Part shown: piece by piece, positions 9,245 to 18,359 of the stretch
How the letters are laid out: the number at the start of each line of letters is the position of its first letter
Position numbering within the stretch: the stretch's first letter is position 1
Assembly (NCBI RefSeq): GCF_008039615.1
Contig: NZ_VDUZ01000015.1
Span: forward strand, 62,001-126,000
Source: Vineibacter terrae
Lineage (GTDB): Bacteria; Pseudomonadota; Alphaproteobacteria; Reyranellales; Reyranellaceae
DNA: 64,000 nucleotides
Direction: 5' to 3'
Program-made: the position numbers and the translations under genes
The notes under the pieces: model-generated
Databases searched by the model: none
What the model was told of the DNA's origin: nothing
Seen by the model: the letters and a program-made list of their open reading frames with translations, nothing else

Positions 9245-10019
9245 GGTCGCTCCTTTGCGTGAAGGCGTCAGGGCCGGCGGCGCCGATCAGCGTCATCGCC
9301 ACTTCCTCGTTGGTCCGGATCTCGTCGGGCGTGCCCTTGGCGAGGATGGCGCCCTGGTGCATCACGACGATGCGGTCGGAGTAGGTGAACACGACATCCA
9401 TGTCATGTTCGACCACCACCGCCGTGATCCCCTCGCCGCGCACGACACCGGCGATCGTGTCCATGATCTGGCCCTTGTCGCGCGTGCTGACCCCGCTCGT
9501 GGGCTCGTCGAGGAACAGCAGCTTGGGCCGCAGCGCATAGGCCAGCGCCACGTCCAGCAGCTTGCGCTCGCCCTGCGCCAGGCTGCGCGCCAGCTCGTTG
9601 CGCTTGCCGGCGAGCCCGAACTGGCCCAGCACCGCGTCGGCCTCGCCGGTCACGGCGCTGTCGCGGCGGGCAAGGGCTGCCATGCTGCGGGTCTTGCCCT
9701 CGCGCGAGAAGATCGCCAGCGCCACGTTGTCGAAGGCCGTGAGATCATCGAACAGGTTCACGAGCTGGAAGCTGCGGGCGATCCCTGCCTTGACGCGCGC
9801 CGTCACCGAGTCGCGCGTGACGTCGCGGCCCTTGAAGAGGATCGTGCCGGAATCGGCGGTGTAGTAGGCGCTGACGACATTGCAGAACGAGGTCTTGCCG
9901 GCGCCGTTGGGGCCCACCAGCGAGACGAGCTCGCCTTCCTTGATCACGAGGCTGACGTCGTCGACGGCATGCGTGTCGCCGAAATACTTCTTGAGGTGGA
10001 TCGTCTCCAGCAGGCTCAT
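9231..10019 (-). CDS. livG: branched-chain-type ABC transporter ATP-binding protein LivG
   Basis: 262 residues. Walker A GPNGAGKTS at about residue 37, signature region SLAQGERKLLDVALA, in which LAQGE replaces the usual LSGGQ as is common in LivG proteins, and Walker B LLFLDEPTSGV. The C-terminal extension after the H-loop (VVVEHDMDVVF) is typical of LivG. The gene begins four bases after the livM stop and overlaps livF, consistent with one transcript. Confidence 0.92.
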   Translation of the reverse strand: MSLLETIHLKKYFGDTHAVDDVSLVIKEGELVSLVGPNGAGKTSFCNVVSAYYTADSGTILFKGRDVTRDSVTARVKAGIARSFQLVNLFDDLTAFDNVALAIFSREGKTRSMAALARRDSAVTGEADAVLGQFGLAGKRNELARSLAQGERKLLDVALAYALRPKLLFLDEPTSGVSTRDKGQIMDTIAGVVRGEGITAVVVEHDMDVVFTYSDRIVVMHQGAILAKGTPDEIRTNEEVAMTLIGAAGPDAFTQRSDHARG

Positions 10020-10023
10020 GGCG

Positions 10024-11040
10024 TCACCGCGTCCACCGGCTGACCAGCCGCATGGCTGTTCCCACGATCCCGGACGGCAGGAGCAGGACCAGGGTCACCA
10101 GCACCACGCCCAGCAGCAGCTGCCAGTACTCCGTGCTCGCGACCGCGGCGGTCTTCAGGTAGTTGAAGGTCACCGCCCCGACGATCGGGCCGGCGAAGGT
10201 GCGGAAGCCGCCGAGCACGCTCATGAACACGATCTCGCCGGAGAACGGCCAGTACAGCACGTCCGGCGTGGTCAGGCCGTTGAGCGGCACCCAGAGGATG
10301 CCGGCAAGCCCGGTGAACGCGCCCGATATGACGAAGGCGATCCAGCGATGGCGCCGCACGGAGATGCCGACGAAGCTGGCGCGCGTCTCGTTGTCACGGA
10401 TCGCCTGCAGCGCCTTGCCGAACGGCGAGTGCACGATGACCCACATGACGACGGTGGCCAGCGTGAACAGGGCCAGCACGTAGTAATAGTAGGCGAAGAC
10501 GAAGCGCTGGAACGACCCCGGCCCGGCGAAGTCGACGAGGCCGCCCAGCAGCGTCAGCTTGGCGTATGCGACGCGGATGCCGTCGGTGCCGCCCGTCACC
10601 CAGAAGAACTTGAAGGCGAGGCTCCACAGCACCTGTGACAGGGCGAGCGTCAGGATGCCGAAGAAGATCCGTGTGTGGCGCACGCACACGAAGCCGAACA
10701 GGGCCGACACGAGCACCGTGCCTGCCAGCCCGCCGAGGATGCAGAGCTCCATCGAATGCGCGCCGAGATCGCGCACGATGAAGGCGACCGTATAGGCGCC
10801 GGTGCCGAAATAGGCGGAATGGCCGAACGACAGCAGGCCCGTGTAGCCCAGCAGCAGGTTGAAGCCGAGCGCCGCGATCGCCATGACCAGGCCATAGGTG
10901 AGGAGCACCGTCTGGTAGGGATCGACCACGGCCGGCAGCAGCGCCAGCCCGACCAGGATCGCGGTCGCCGCGATCAGCAGCCGCAGGAAGGCGGCGCCGC
11001 CCGTGTCGGCCGTGGCTGTCGTGGTCGTCATCGCGGTCAT
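10024..11040 (-). CDS. livM: branched-chain-type ABC transporter permease LivM
   Basis: 338 residues, LivM-type inner-membrane permease with about nine hydrophobic helices. The LLLGYTGLLSFGHSAYFGTGAY block is diagnostic for this subfamily. The start at 11040 (MTAMTTTT) lies two bases after the livH stop; a second in-frame ATG three codons in is equally possible. A longer open frame upstream runs through livH and is not credible. Confidence 0.9.
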   Translation of the reverse strand: MTAMTTTTATADTGGAAFLRLLIAATAILVGLALLPAVVDPYQTVLLTYGLVMAIAALGFNLLLGYTGLLSFGHSAYFGTGAYTVAFIVRDLGAHSMELCILGGLAGTVLVSALFGFVCVRHTRIFFGILTLALSQVLWSLAFKFFWVTGGTDGIRVAYAKLTLLGGLVDFAGPGSFQRFVFAYYYYVLALFTLATVVMWVIVHSPFGKALQAIRDNETRASFVGISVRRHRWIAFVISGAFTGLAGILWVPLNGLTTPDVLYWPFSGEIVFMSVLGGFRTFAGPIVGAVTFNYLKTAAVASTEYWQLLLGVVLVTLVLLLPSGIVGTAMRLVSRWTR

Positions 11041-11042
11041 CG

Positions 11043-11933
11043 TCACGCCCTCCCGAACAGCCCGGTCGGGCGGATCAGCAGGACCGCGGTCGCGATCAGG
11101 TAGAGAACGGCAAGCTCGATCTCGGGGAAGAACTGGATGCCGGCGGTGCGCACCAGGCTCACGATCAGCGCGCCGACCAGCGCGCCTTCGAGGCTGCCGA
11201 GCCCGCCGATCACCACGACGACGAACGCCAGCACGAGGGCCTCGACGCCCATGCCCAGCACGGCGGCCTGCGCCGGCACCACCACGGCACCGCCGAGCCC
11301 GGCCATGAAGCAGCCGATGGCGAAGGCCTGAACGTAGACGCGCCCGACATTGAGGCCCAGCGCCGCCGCCATGCGCCGGTCCTGCGACGTGGCACGCAGG
11401 ATGACCCCGAACCTGGTGCGGTAGATGAACCACCACAGGCCCAGCGCCGCGATCAGCCCGATGGCGACGACGACCAGGTTGTAGGTCGGGTACAGCAGCC
11501 GGCCGATCGGGATGCTGCCCATGCTGTCCATGATCGAGCCCGCCGACAGCGGCGTGCCGCCGAACAGGAGCTTCATGGCGTCCTCGAGGATCATCAGCAG
11601 CCCGAAGGTGATCAGCAGATGGTATTCCTCCGGGCGCCGGTAGAGCGGCCGCAGCAGGGTCGGCTCGATCAGCGCGCCGACGGCCGCGATGACGACGGCG
11701 CCGATGGGCAGCAGCAGGAGAGCACCGGCGAGGCCCAGAGCCCCGCTCATGGCATGGCCGACGGCGCCGCCGACGACCCAGGCCGAGACGTAGGCGCCCA
11801 GCGCATAGAGCGACCCGTGCGCGAGGTTGACGATGCGCATGACGCCGTAGATCAGGCTCAGGCCGGCCGCGATGAGGAACAGCACCGCGGCGTAGAACAG
11901 GGAATTGAGGATCTGGATGATGAAGATCGTCAC
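11043..11933 (-). CDS. livH: branched-chain-type ABC transporter permease LivH
   Basis: 296 residues, LivH-type permease with about eight membrane helices. It carries the family motif IYGVMRIVNLAHGSLYALGAY near the N-terminus and IGGLGSLEGALVGALIV, which forms the EAA-like loop contacting the ATPases. It partners LivM. It is the first transporter gene after a 184-base gap that contains a hairpin repeat, so its translation level may be set independently of the upstream module A/B gene. Confidence 0.92.
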   Translation of the reverse strand: MTIFIIQILNSLFYAAVLFLIAAGLSLIYGVMRIVNLAHGSLYALGAYVSAWVVGGAVGHAMSGALGLAGALLLLPIGAVVIAAVGALIEPTLLRPLYRRPEEYHLLITFGLLMILEDAMKLLFGGTPLSAGSIMDSMGSIPIGRLLYPTYNLVVVAIGLIAALGLWWFIYRTRFGVILRATSQDRRMAAALGLNVGRVYVQAFAIGCFMAGLGGAVVVPAQAAVLGMGVEALVLAFVVVVIGGLGSLEGALVGALIVSLVRTAGIQFFPEIELAVLYLIATAVLLIRPTGLFGRA

Positions 11934-11961
11934 CGTTTCCCCCGTAGAGGCTGAAAAACCA

Positions 11962-12068
11962 CTTCATGGTGAGCACAGGTGAATGCTTCGCATTCACCGG
12001 GTCGAACCATGAAGTGGTCCGCACCGCGATCGTGCGAAGCTTCATGGTTCGACAAGCTCACCATGAAG
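11962..12068. repeat. CTTCATGGTGAGC palindromic repeat, copy 1
   Basis: Outer arms CTTCATGGTGAGC and its exact complement GCTCACCATGAAG at the two ends, with inner copies of GTCGAACCATGAAG and CTTCATGGTTCGAC. It lies between two genes of the same operon (module A/B gene and livH), where the RNA would form a strong hairpin. A shorter relative with the same ends and different centre is at 23149-23231. The remaining bases of this intergenic gap hold nothing recognisable. Confidence 0.75.
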
Positions 12069-12117
12069 CTACTGGGAGACGCTGGAGTCCTACGCGACCT
12101 CCTGTTGCTCCGCCGTG

Positions 12118-14391
12118 TCACTCGCTTCGAAAGTCGAGGCGGCCGATGGCCGGATCGACCGTGTTGCCGTCGAGGAAGACGGCCATGAAGAACCGGTAGT
12201 CGCCGGCCGGCAGCGGTGCCAGCGACACCGCGAAGCGGCCATCCTCGTCGCGACGGGCGCCGCCGGCGGCGACCACGCGGCCGTCGGCGCCGACGACAAT
12301 GTAGCGGGGCACGGGCCGGATCGGCAGCGTCTCGCGCAAGGTGTCGGGCTTGAAGGCGATGCGCACGAGGCGGTGGTCGCGCTGCTGCTTGAGCGCGATC
12401 TCGGCCTCGGCCGTCGCCAGCATGCGCGGGCCGTCGCGCTCGATGCCTGTGACGAACGCCGTGGCCGGATAGGCGAAGAAGTCGAACGTGCCCAGCCCCA
12501 CCGGGTACGAGAACTCGCGGACGACATCGAACGTATAGACGTCGGGCGAGAAACGCCGAAGCTGATAGGGGCCGTTGGTCACGAGCAGATGGTCGTGGGC
12601 ATCGACGAAGCGTGCGAGCGCCTGCCAGCGCGCCGTGGCGGCCGCGGCGTCGACCAGGTCTTCGAGGGCCGGCGGACGATAGCCTGAGGCAGCGAACTCC
12701 GTGATCAGGGCACGCAGCGCGATGCGCTGGGCGGGATCACGCACCAGGTCGAGCCAGGGCAGGTTGCGCCGCCTCGCTTCGCTTTCCGAGAAGGCCGCCA
12801 GCCGGCGCGTGACGGCCGCATCCATCAGCGCCAGCAGGTGCCAGGGGATCGCGCTCCAGGGCGGCGCGACCAGCGCATTGCGATGGTCGTCGGCCACCGC
12901 CATGGCGTCGAGATAGACCTCCACGATCGGCGAGCGATACGTAAAGACCCGGTCGCCGATCGCGATCGCCGTCTCCTCGGCGCCGGTGATGCGCACGCCC
13001 TTGAACTGCTCCCGCATCGGGCGGGTCGCGGCGGCGATCTCGGCATCGGCGGTCGTGGCACCCCATTTGGCTGCAAAGGCATAGGGATACACGAGATCGG
13101 CCGCCTCCATCGCGGTGCCGTCCTGGAACGGTGAAGCCAGCACGCGGTAGACGATTTTGGTCATCGCGCCATGATCGGCACCGGCCGGCACCAGCCGACC
13201 ATTTTGCGGCTCAGGGATCAGCGCGTCGGGAGGAACCCGCAGGGACCGTCCCGCCGCCGGCGCTTCCACCGGCTTGATCCGGGTGCGGTTGGCGACCCAG
13301 AGGCTGTTGTAGGGGATCGGCAGGAAGGCATTGTCGCCGACGATCGACCACACCAGGCGACCGGCCGCATCCGTGAAGCCGGCGATGGGATTCCAGGCCG
13401 CGGCGGCCGGCGTGTCGATGCCCAGCCGCATCCAGCCGTTCCACGGCAGATCCTTCAGCTTCAACGTGCGCATGACGACGGGCGAGTTGAACCCCGACTG
13501 CGAATCGACCGCGATGTTCTCGATGCCGTTGCTGAAGTCGTCGCTGTAGGCCTCGCGCCGCAGCCGATAGCCGATCACGGCGCTGTCGCAGCCGCGCGTG
13601 AGGGCCGTGACCAGGTCACGCTCCAGGCCGATGCGCCGTGTGTCGTCGCGCGTGTCGCCGCCGGTCAGGAGGTCGTGGATCTCGTCCGCGCGCCTGGCGT
13701 CGATGGGGTCGCTGACCACGGGGCGCAGCAGGTGATAGGCCTGGAACCAGCCGTCCTTCGCCCAGGGCGGCCCCGGCCAGGTGTTGAACGAGACGCCGGC
13801 ATCGCGCGTCAGGGTATCGATCGTCACCTCGCGCACGTCGACGTCCCACGAGGCTCCGTCGGATCCGTCATTGCCGGCGAGCAGCCCGTCGCTGTCGGCA
13901 CGCACACGCGTCGTCGGCTCCGGCGCCGCCGGCGGGGCGTCGCGGTGGCGGTCCAGCACCCTGTCGATGTGATCGAGATAGTCGGCGTGGTAGGGGGTGA
14001 TCGGATAGGCATGCGCCACGACGTCGGGGCCTGTCGCCAACCGGGAAGCAGCCTCGACCAAGGCGCGGCAGCGCGCGTCACGGCCGGCGAGGCGCTGCGG
14101 GTTGATGCGCGCGACGATCAGGGAACGCAAGGAGACGGCTGACTTGAGATTCGCCGGGACATCGGCGGCAAAGCGCGGCGCCGTGCCGAGATAGGCATGC
14201 AGCGGGTCCTTCGCATTGCCGAACTCGCGCGCGGCGGCATCCGGATCGAGCGGCTCGATGCGGATCTCCTGCGGATAGAACGAAGGGTAATACGAGATCT
14301 CATGGCCGGCCCGCGCGACGGGCACGGCGGCTGCGCTCAGCATCGCCGCCGCCAACACACCCTGTCGCGTGAGGAGTCCCGGCGTGAACAT
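12118..14391 (-). CDS. exported two-module protein (A+B) of unknown function
   Basis: 757 residues. A signal peptide (about 1-28, ending PVARA) is followed by module A at about residues 29-371 and module B at about 385-757. Module A is homologous to the complete protein at 7429-8520, and module B to the C-terminal half of the membrane protein at 4447-7107, so this one protein matches the sum of two neighbours. Module B has patterns such as F.DG....ADLVYPY and VTNGPYQL that loosely resemble family 5 solute-binding proteins; this is weak. It sits between the ABC binding protein gene (87-base gap) and livH, all on one strand. No enzyme active site is recognised. Confidence 0.8.
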   Translation of the reverse strand: MFTPGLLTRQGVLAAAMLSAAAVPVARAGHEISYYPSFYPQEIRIEPLDPDAAAREFGNAKDPLHAYLGTAPRFAADVPANLKSAVSLRSLIVARINPQRLAGRDARCRALVEAASRLATGPDVVAHAYPITPYHADYLDHIDRVLDRHRDAPPAAPEPTTRVRADSDGLLAGNDGSDGASWDVDVREVTIDTLTRDAGVSFNTWPGPPWAKDGWFQAYHLLRPVVSDPIDARRADEIHDLLTGGDTRDDTRRIGLERDLVTALTRGCDSAVIGYRLRREAYSDDFSNGIENIAVDSQSGFNSPVVMRTLKLKDLPWNGWMRLGIDTPAAAAWNPIAGFTDAAGRLVWSIVGDNAFLPIPYNSLWVANRTRIKPVEAPAAGRSLRVPPDALIPEPQNGRLVPAGADHGAMTKIVYRVLASPFQDGTAMEAADLVYPYAFAAKWGATTADAEIAAATRPMREQFKGVRITGAEETAIAIGDRVFTYRSPIVEVYLDAMAVADDHRNALVAPPWSAIPWHLLALMDAAVTRRLAAFSESEARRRNLPWLDLVRDPAQRIALRALITEFAASGYRPPALEDLVDAAAATARWQALARFVDAHDHLLVTNGPYQLRRFSPDVYTFDVVREFSYPVGLGTFDFFAYPATAFVTGIERDGPRMLATAEAEIALKQQRDHRLVRIAFKPDTLRETLPIRPVPRYIVVGADGRVVAAGGARRDEDGRFAVSLAPLPAGDYRFFMAVFLDGNTVDPAIGRLDFRSE

Positions 14392-14478
14392 CCGCCCCCT
14401 CCGCCGTCATGGCCGCCGCATCGCGCATGACCTCTCCCCGGTGGGAAGAGGCCATGGAACGCTGGCCGCGAGCGCGCC

Positions 14479-15861
14479 TCAGGCCGCCACCTGCGGCCAG
14501 GTTTCCTTGATCCAGTTGTAGGTCGCGGTCGGGTCGTTGTGGCCGTTGCCGGGCTTGGGCCAGTGCGGCGGCGCCGTGATGTTGCGGATCGGGATGGTGA
14601 TCATCCGGGCGGGGTCGAGGGTCTGGAACTGGTATTCCGCCACGTTCTTCGAGAAGCCGGTCACCGCGTCCTTGTAGCCCTGGTGGTTGTCGGGCCGGAT
14701 GTAGAGGTAGCCGGCGGCGGTCTCGAAATACATGCCTTCGAGCTGGCTGATGACCGCTTCCTCGTCGGGCCAGCCGCCGACCAGCCGGTTCGCCTTTTCG
14801 ACCGCCGTCTTGTACATGTGGAGCGTATGGTAGGCGCCGTCCGACTGGAAGTTCGGATACTCGTTCCAGCGCTTGAAGTACTTCTCCACGAAAATCTTGT
14901 TGGCCGGCCAGCGGTTGCCCGGCGGGAAGGTGAAGTAGTAGTTGGAATGGACGCCGGCGATGACGCCTTCGGGATGGTCCTTGCCGATGGCGTGCGGTGC
15001 CACGCCGAAAGCGATCGTGCTTGCGAACTTGGCGTTGTTGAACATGCCGAAGCGCAGGGCCTGCTTGTAGAGCGCCACGTAGTCGCCGCCCCACACCGAG
15101 GACACGATCAGGTCGGGGTTCGACGAGATCGTCTTGGTGATGTGCGCCGTGAAGTCGGTCGTGCCGAGCTTCGGCCAGCCCTCCGAGACGACCTCGGCTC
15201 CCGGCACCATCTTCTTGTAGGCGATCATGAAGTGATCGAAGGCGTTGCGCCCGTAGCTGTAGTCGGGGTGGATGTGCGCGATCTTCTTGGCTGTCGGCCA
15301 GGTCTGGGCCGCCGCCACCGCACAGGTCACGCCGTCGGCCGACTGGATGTTGGTGATGCGGAACGTGTACTTCGGGTTCGGCACCGCCTTGTCCCACAGG
15401 AAATCGGTGCAGCCGTCGACGAAGATCGTGAGCACGCTGAGCTCCTCGGCCACCGGCCCCAGCGCCGGGGTGTTGCCGCTGGAGATGACGCCGGTGAACA
15501 TGTCGATCTTCTCGGAGAGCTTCATGCGGCGAAGCTCCTTCACATTGGCGTCGGTGCCGGCGTTTTCATCGGCCGTGATGGTCTCGATCTTGCGTTTGCC
15601 CAGGATGCCGCCCCGAGCGTTGATCTCCTCGGCCGCCAGCAGATGCCCCTTGAGCGACGGCTCGCCCAGCACCGCGCCGGGGCCGGTGAGGAACGTCATG
15701 TGGCCGAACTTGAGGGGGGTGGAGGGGATGCTGCCCTTGGGCGGCGGGCTGGTCTGCGCCGCGGCCGGCACGATCGGCGGCACCGCCGTGGCCGCGGCGG
15801 CAGCACCCATGGTGACTCCAAGCGTGTTCAGGAAACTTCTGCGGTCAAGCTGCACCGTCAT
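14479..15861 (-). CDS. branched-chain-type ABC transporter substrate-binding protein
   Basis: 460 residues, periplasmic type I binding protein of the LivK/Leu-Ile-Val-binding class, probably the operon's first gene. The N-terminus LDRRSFLNTLGVTMGAA is a Tat-type signal, so export of the folded protein is likely. The mature part has the family layout: LKFGHMTFLTGPGAVLGEP at the first strand, then the GGILGKRKIETITADENAGTD region and alternating lobes. It should deliver substrate to LivHM. The ligand is unknown; the branched-chain class also covers amides, urea and aromatic acids. Confidence 0.9.
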   Translation of the reverse strand: MTVQLDRRSFLNTLGVTMGAAAAATAVPPIVPAAAQTSPPPKGSIPSTPLKFGHMTFLTGPGAVLGEPSLKGHLLAAEEINARGGILGKRKIETITADENAGTDANVKELRRMKLSEKIDMFTGVISSGNTPALGPVAEELSVLTIFVDGCTDFLWDKAVPNPKYTFRITNIQSADGVTCAVAAAQTWPTAKKIAHIHPDYSYGRNAFDHFMIAYKKMVPGAEVVSEGWPKLGTTDFTAHITKTISSNPDLIVSSVWGGDYVALYKQALRFGMFNNAKFASTIAFGVAPHAIGKDHPEGVIAGVHSNYYFTFPPGNRWPANKIFVEKYFKRWNEYPNFQSDGAYHTLHMYKTAVEKANRLVGGWPDEEAVISQLEGMYFETAAGYLYIRPDNHQGYKDAVTGFSKNVAEYQFQTLDPARMITIPIRNITAPPHWPKPGNGHNDPTATYNWIKETWPQVAA

Positions 15862-15963
15862 GGTTCGTCCTCCCTGTCACGTGCACGTGGTCGAGGCGAA
15901 CGCTTGAACGACACGCGAAGCACACGCCTCCGGCCGTCAGTTCTTCTTGCTGTGATGCGATAC

Positions 15964-15991
15964 TTTATACCCGGGTGCGCCCCCAAGTAAA
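15964..15991 (-). promoter_or_regulatory. candidate promoter of the ABC/module operon
   Basis: On the minus strand TTTACT (15991-15986) is followed after 16 bases by TATAAA (15969-15964), about 100 bases before the first start codon of the operon at 15861. The hexamers are only moderate matches to sigma-70 consensus and the spacing is one short of optimal, so this is a weak call based on position and local A+T content. Confidence 0.25.
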
Positions 15992-16174
15992 TCGGCGTGA
16001 TGGCAGCTTCCAGGGTGGTCGGGTCGGATTTTCTCTCGGTCCTGAGGATCTTGCGGTGTCGATGGAGAACCGGCTGCGCCTGGTGACGGGTCGGACCGCG
16101 TCGCTCCAGCGACGCACCGGCGCGAAGCGCCGGCTCACGGCGATGAGCGCCGCTGGAGCGGCGCGGTCCCAGCC

Positions 16175-16265
16175 ACTGTCATCCCGAGCGCAGCGAGGGA
16201 TCTCCCGTGAACGACGCACTGCGCGTCTTCCGCAGGAGATCCCTCGCTGCGCTCGGGATGACAGT
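16175..16265. repeat. ACTGTCATCCCGAGCG palindromic repeat, copy 1
   Basis: A 91-base inverted repeat: outer arms ACTGTCATCCCGAGCG and its complement, with inner arms GCGAGGGATCTCCCG and CAGGAGATCCCTCGC around a variable centre. It lies just downstream of the selO stop codon and can serve as its terminator. Relatives are at 24204-24322 and 32505-32591. The rest of the 15862-16300 gap contains GC-rich small palindromes (for example GGCGCGAAGCGCCGG near 16118) but no gene. Confidence 0.8.
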
Positions 16266-16300
16266 GACACCGGCCCGCTCCGGTGGACGGAGCGGCCGCG

Positions 16301-17800
16301 TCACGTGCCGCAGAATGTCTGGTGCACGACCTCGTGCGGCTTGGGCGGGTCGGTGTAGCGCGCGAACCGGGGCTGGTCGTCGTAGGGCGCCGACAGGACC
16401 GCCAGCAGCTCGTCCAGCGGCGCGAAATCCGCCGACTCCTGCGCCGCCGCGATCACCGCCTCGACCCGATGGTTGCGCGGGATGAACGCGGGGTTTGCCG
16501 CCCGCATGGCGATCCGGCGCTCGGCCGCGGCGCCGCCCTCGGCGGCCAGCCGCTGCCGCCACGACACCGCCCAGGCATCGAACGCGGCGGGATCGTCGAA
16601 CAGGTCCCGCGCCGGGGTGTCGGTCTCGATGGCATCGGCCAGCCGCCGGAAGGTCAGCGTGAAGTCGGCGCTGTTCTCGGCCATGCGCTTGAGCAGGTCC
16701 TGGATCAGGGCCGCATCGTCGTCCCGGGCCTGCGCCAGCCCCAGCTTGCGCCGGAAGCCGGCCAGCCAGGCGGCCTCGAAGCGGGCCGGGAAGGCGTCGA
16801 TGGCGGCCTGTGCCGCGGCGATGGCGGCGGCCTCGTCGTCGCCCAGCAGCGGCAGCAGCGTCTCGGCGAAGCGCACCAGGTTCCAATGGGCGATACGCGG
16901 CTGGTTGCCGTAGGCGTAGCGCCCGCCTGAATCGATCGAGCTGTACACGGTGCCGGGATGGTACGTGTCCATGAAGGCGCAGGGGCCATAGTCGATGGTC
17001 TCGCCGGCGATCGACATGTTGTCGGTGTTCATCACGCCATGGATGAAGCCGACCTGCTGCCATCGCGCCACCAGCGCGGCGGTGCGTTCGATCACGGCGT
17101 CGAGCAGGGCGCGATAGGGCTGCGCCGCCGCGGCCGCCTCGGGATAGAGCCGCTCGATCACGTGGTCGGCCAGCAGGCGCACGCCCTCGAGGTCGCCACG
17201 CCGGGCGAAGAACTGGAACGTGCCAATGCGCACATGGCTGCGCGCCACCCGGGTGATGATGGCGCCGGGCAGCAGCGTCTGGCGCAGGATCTGCTCGCCG
17301 GTGGTGACGGCCGCCAGCGCCCGCGTGGTCGGGATGCCCAGCGCCGCCATGGCCTCGCTCACGATGTACTCGCGCAGCACCGGCCCCAGCACGGCCCGCC
17401 CGTCGCCCGACCGCGAGAACGGCGTGCGCCCGGCGCCCTTGAGCTGGATGTCGCGCCGCACGCCGTCGCGGTCGATGACCTCGCCCAGCAGCACCGCGCG
17501 CCCGTCGCCCAGCTGCGGCACCCAGTTGCCGAACTGGTGTCCGGCATAGGCCATCGCCAGCGGCTCGGCCCCGGCCGGCACGCGATTGCCGGCCAGGATC
17601 GCGACGCCCTCCGGTGCCGTGAGCCGTTGCGGGTCGATCCCCAGATGCCGCGCCAGCGCCTCATTCACGCGCACCAGACGCGGTTGCGGCACCGGTGTCG
17701 GGGCCAGCCGCGCGAAGAAGCGGTCGGGCAGCCGCGCATAGCTGTTGTCGAACGCGATCGGCGCTGCGGATTGGGGCATCTCTGCCGGCATGTCGGGCAT
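16301..17800 (-). CDS. selO: protein adenylyltransferase SelO (YdiU/UPF0061)
   Basis: 499 residues, the usual length for SelO, a pseudokinase that transfers AMP to Ser/Thr/Tyr residues of proteins and is linked to redox homeostasis. Seen: [16 protein letters not shown], the [20 protein letters not shown] block, [14 protein letters not shown] (catalytic loop) and [11 protein letters not shown] (metal-binding Asp in place of DFG). The C-terminus ends in the conserved QTFCGT, carrying the Cys found in bacterial members in place of selenocysteine. ATGs at 17800 and four codons later are both possible starts. Confidence 0.95.
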   Translation of the reverse strand: MPDMPAEMPQSAAPIAFDNSYARLPDRFFARLAPTPVPQPRLVRVNEALARHLGIDPQRLTAPEGVAILAGNRVPAGAEPLAMAYAGHQFGNWVPQLGDGRAVLLGEVIDRDGVRRDIQLKGAGRTPFSRSGDGRAVLGPVLREYIVSEAMAALGIPTTRALAAVTTGEQILRQTLLPGAIITRVARSHVRIGTFQFFARRGDLEGVRLLADHVIERLYPEAAAAAQPYRALLDAVIERTAALVARWQQVGFIHGVMNTDNMSIAGETIDYGPCAFMDTYHPGTVYSSIDSGGRYAYGNQPRIAHWNLVRFAETLLPLLGDDEAAAIAAAQAAIDAFPARFEAAWLAGFRRKLGLAQARDDDAALIQDLLKRMAENSADFTLTFRRLADAIETDTPARDLFDDPAAFDAWAVSWRQRLAAEGGAAAERRIAMRAANPAFIPRNHRVEAVIAAAQESADFAPLDELLAVLSAPYDDQPRFARYTDPPKPHEVVHQTFCGT

Positions 17801-17826
17801 CAGATCACGTCCTTTGCTCTTTTTCC

Positions 17827-17974
17827 TACCTTCCCTCGCTTGCGGGGGAAGGTGCCCGAAGGGCGGATGGGGGTTGCATCAACAGTGTCGACGTTGATGG
17901 CGAGCATCATTCCTCTTTGAGGCACCCCCCATCCGGCGCTTCGCGCCACCTTCCCCCGCAAGCGGGGGAAGGTA
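17827..17974. repeat. 148-bp TA-flanked inverted-repeat element, copy 2
   Basis: Same end structure and exactly the same length as the copies at 2159 and 27463, with one base change in the left terminal hairpin (TTCCCTCGC). The centre differs substantially from the other two, so it is probably an older or separate lineage. It lies upstream of selO. A GC hairpin at about 17998-18030 next to it resembles the half-palindromes seen in the composite repeats at 27437-27641 and 32481-32615. Confidence 0.78.
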
Positions 17975-18038
17975 AGGAAACGTCGCCGCTCAGTGCCGCA
18001 TGCGAATACCCCGCCCCTGCGGGGAAGCACTGAACTAC

Positions 18039-18359
18039 CTAATACCGCGGCATGTCGGTTTCAACCAACCGCGCCCAGGCGTCGATGCCGCCGGCGAGGT
18101 TGGTGGCGTTGTCGAGGCCGTTGTGCCGCAGATAGGCCGTCACCCGGGCGCTGCGTACCCCGTGATGGCACAGCACGACCAGCGGCGCCTGCCGCGGCAG
18201 CTGGGCCAGCGCCTGCGGGATCTGCTGCATGGGGATGCACAGGCTGTCGGCGATGGCGCAGATCGCCACCTCCTGCGGCTCGCGCACATCCAGCACCGTG
18301 TGCGCGGCACCCTCGCGGCGCATGCGCGCCAGGGTGCCGACATCGATCTCGTCCATCAT
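18039..18359 (-). CDS. rhodanese-like sulfurtransferase domain protein
   Basis: 106 residues, a single rhodanese domain. The active-site loop is CHHGVRS, with Cys in VVLCHHGVR at about residue 72, and the VLDVREPQEV motif typical of single-domain GlpE-like proteins lies at about residues 23-32. It probably transfers sulfane sulfur or acts as a redox/stress protein in the cytoplasm. The ATG at 18359 overlaps the TGA of the RND pump gene by four bases, so the two are translationally coupled, an unusual partner for an efflux pump. Confidence 0.87.
   Translation of the reverse strand: MMDEIDVGTLARMRREGAAHTVLDVREPQEVAICAIADSLCIPMQQIPQALAQLPRQAPLVVLCHHGVRSARVTAYLRHNGLDNATNLAGGIDAWARLVETDMPRY

Noticed and set aside
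11962-12068. A phage or plasmid attachment site suggested by long symmetric repeats
   Set aside because: The same repeat occurs elsewhere without any integrase or mobile gene, so an intergenic palindromic repeat is the simpler reading.
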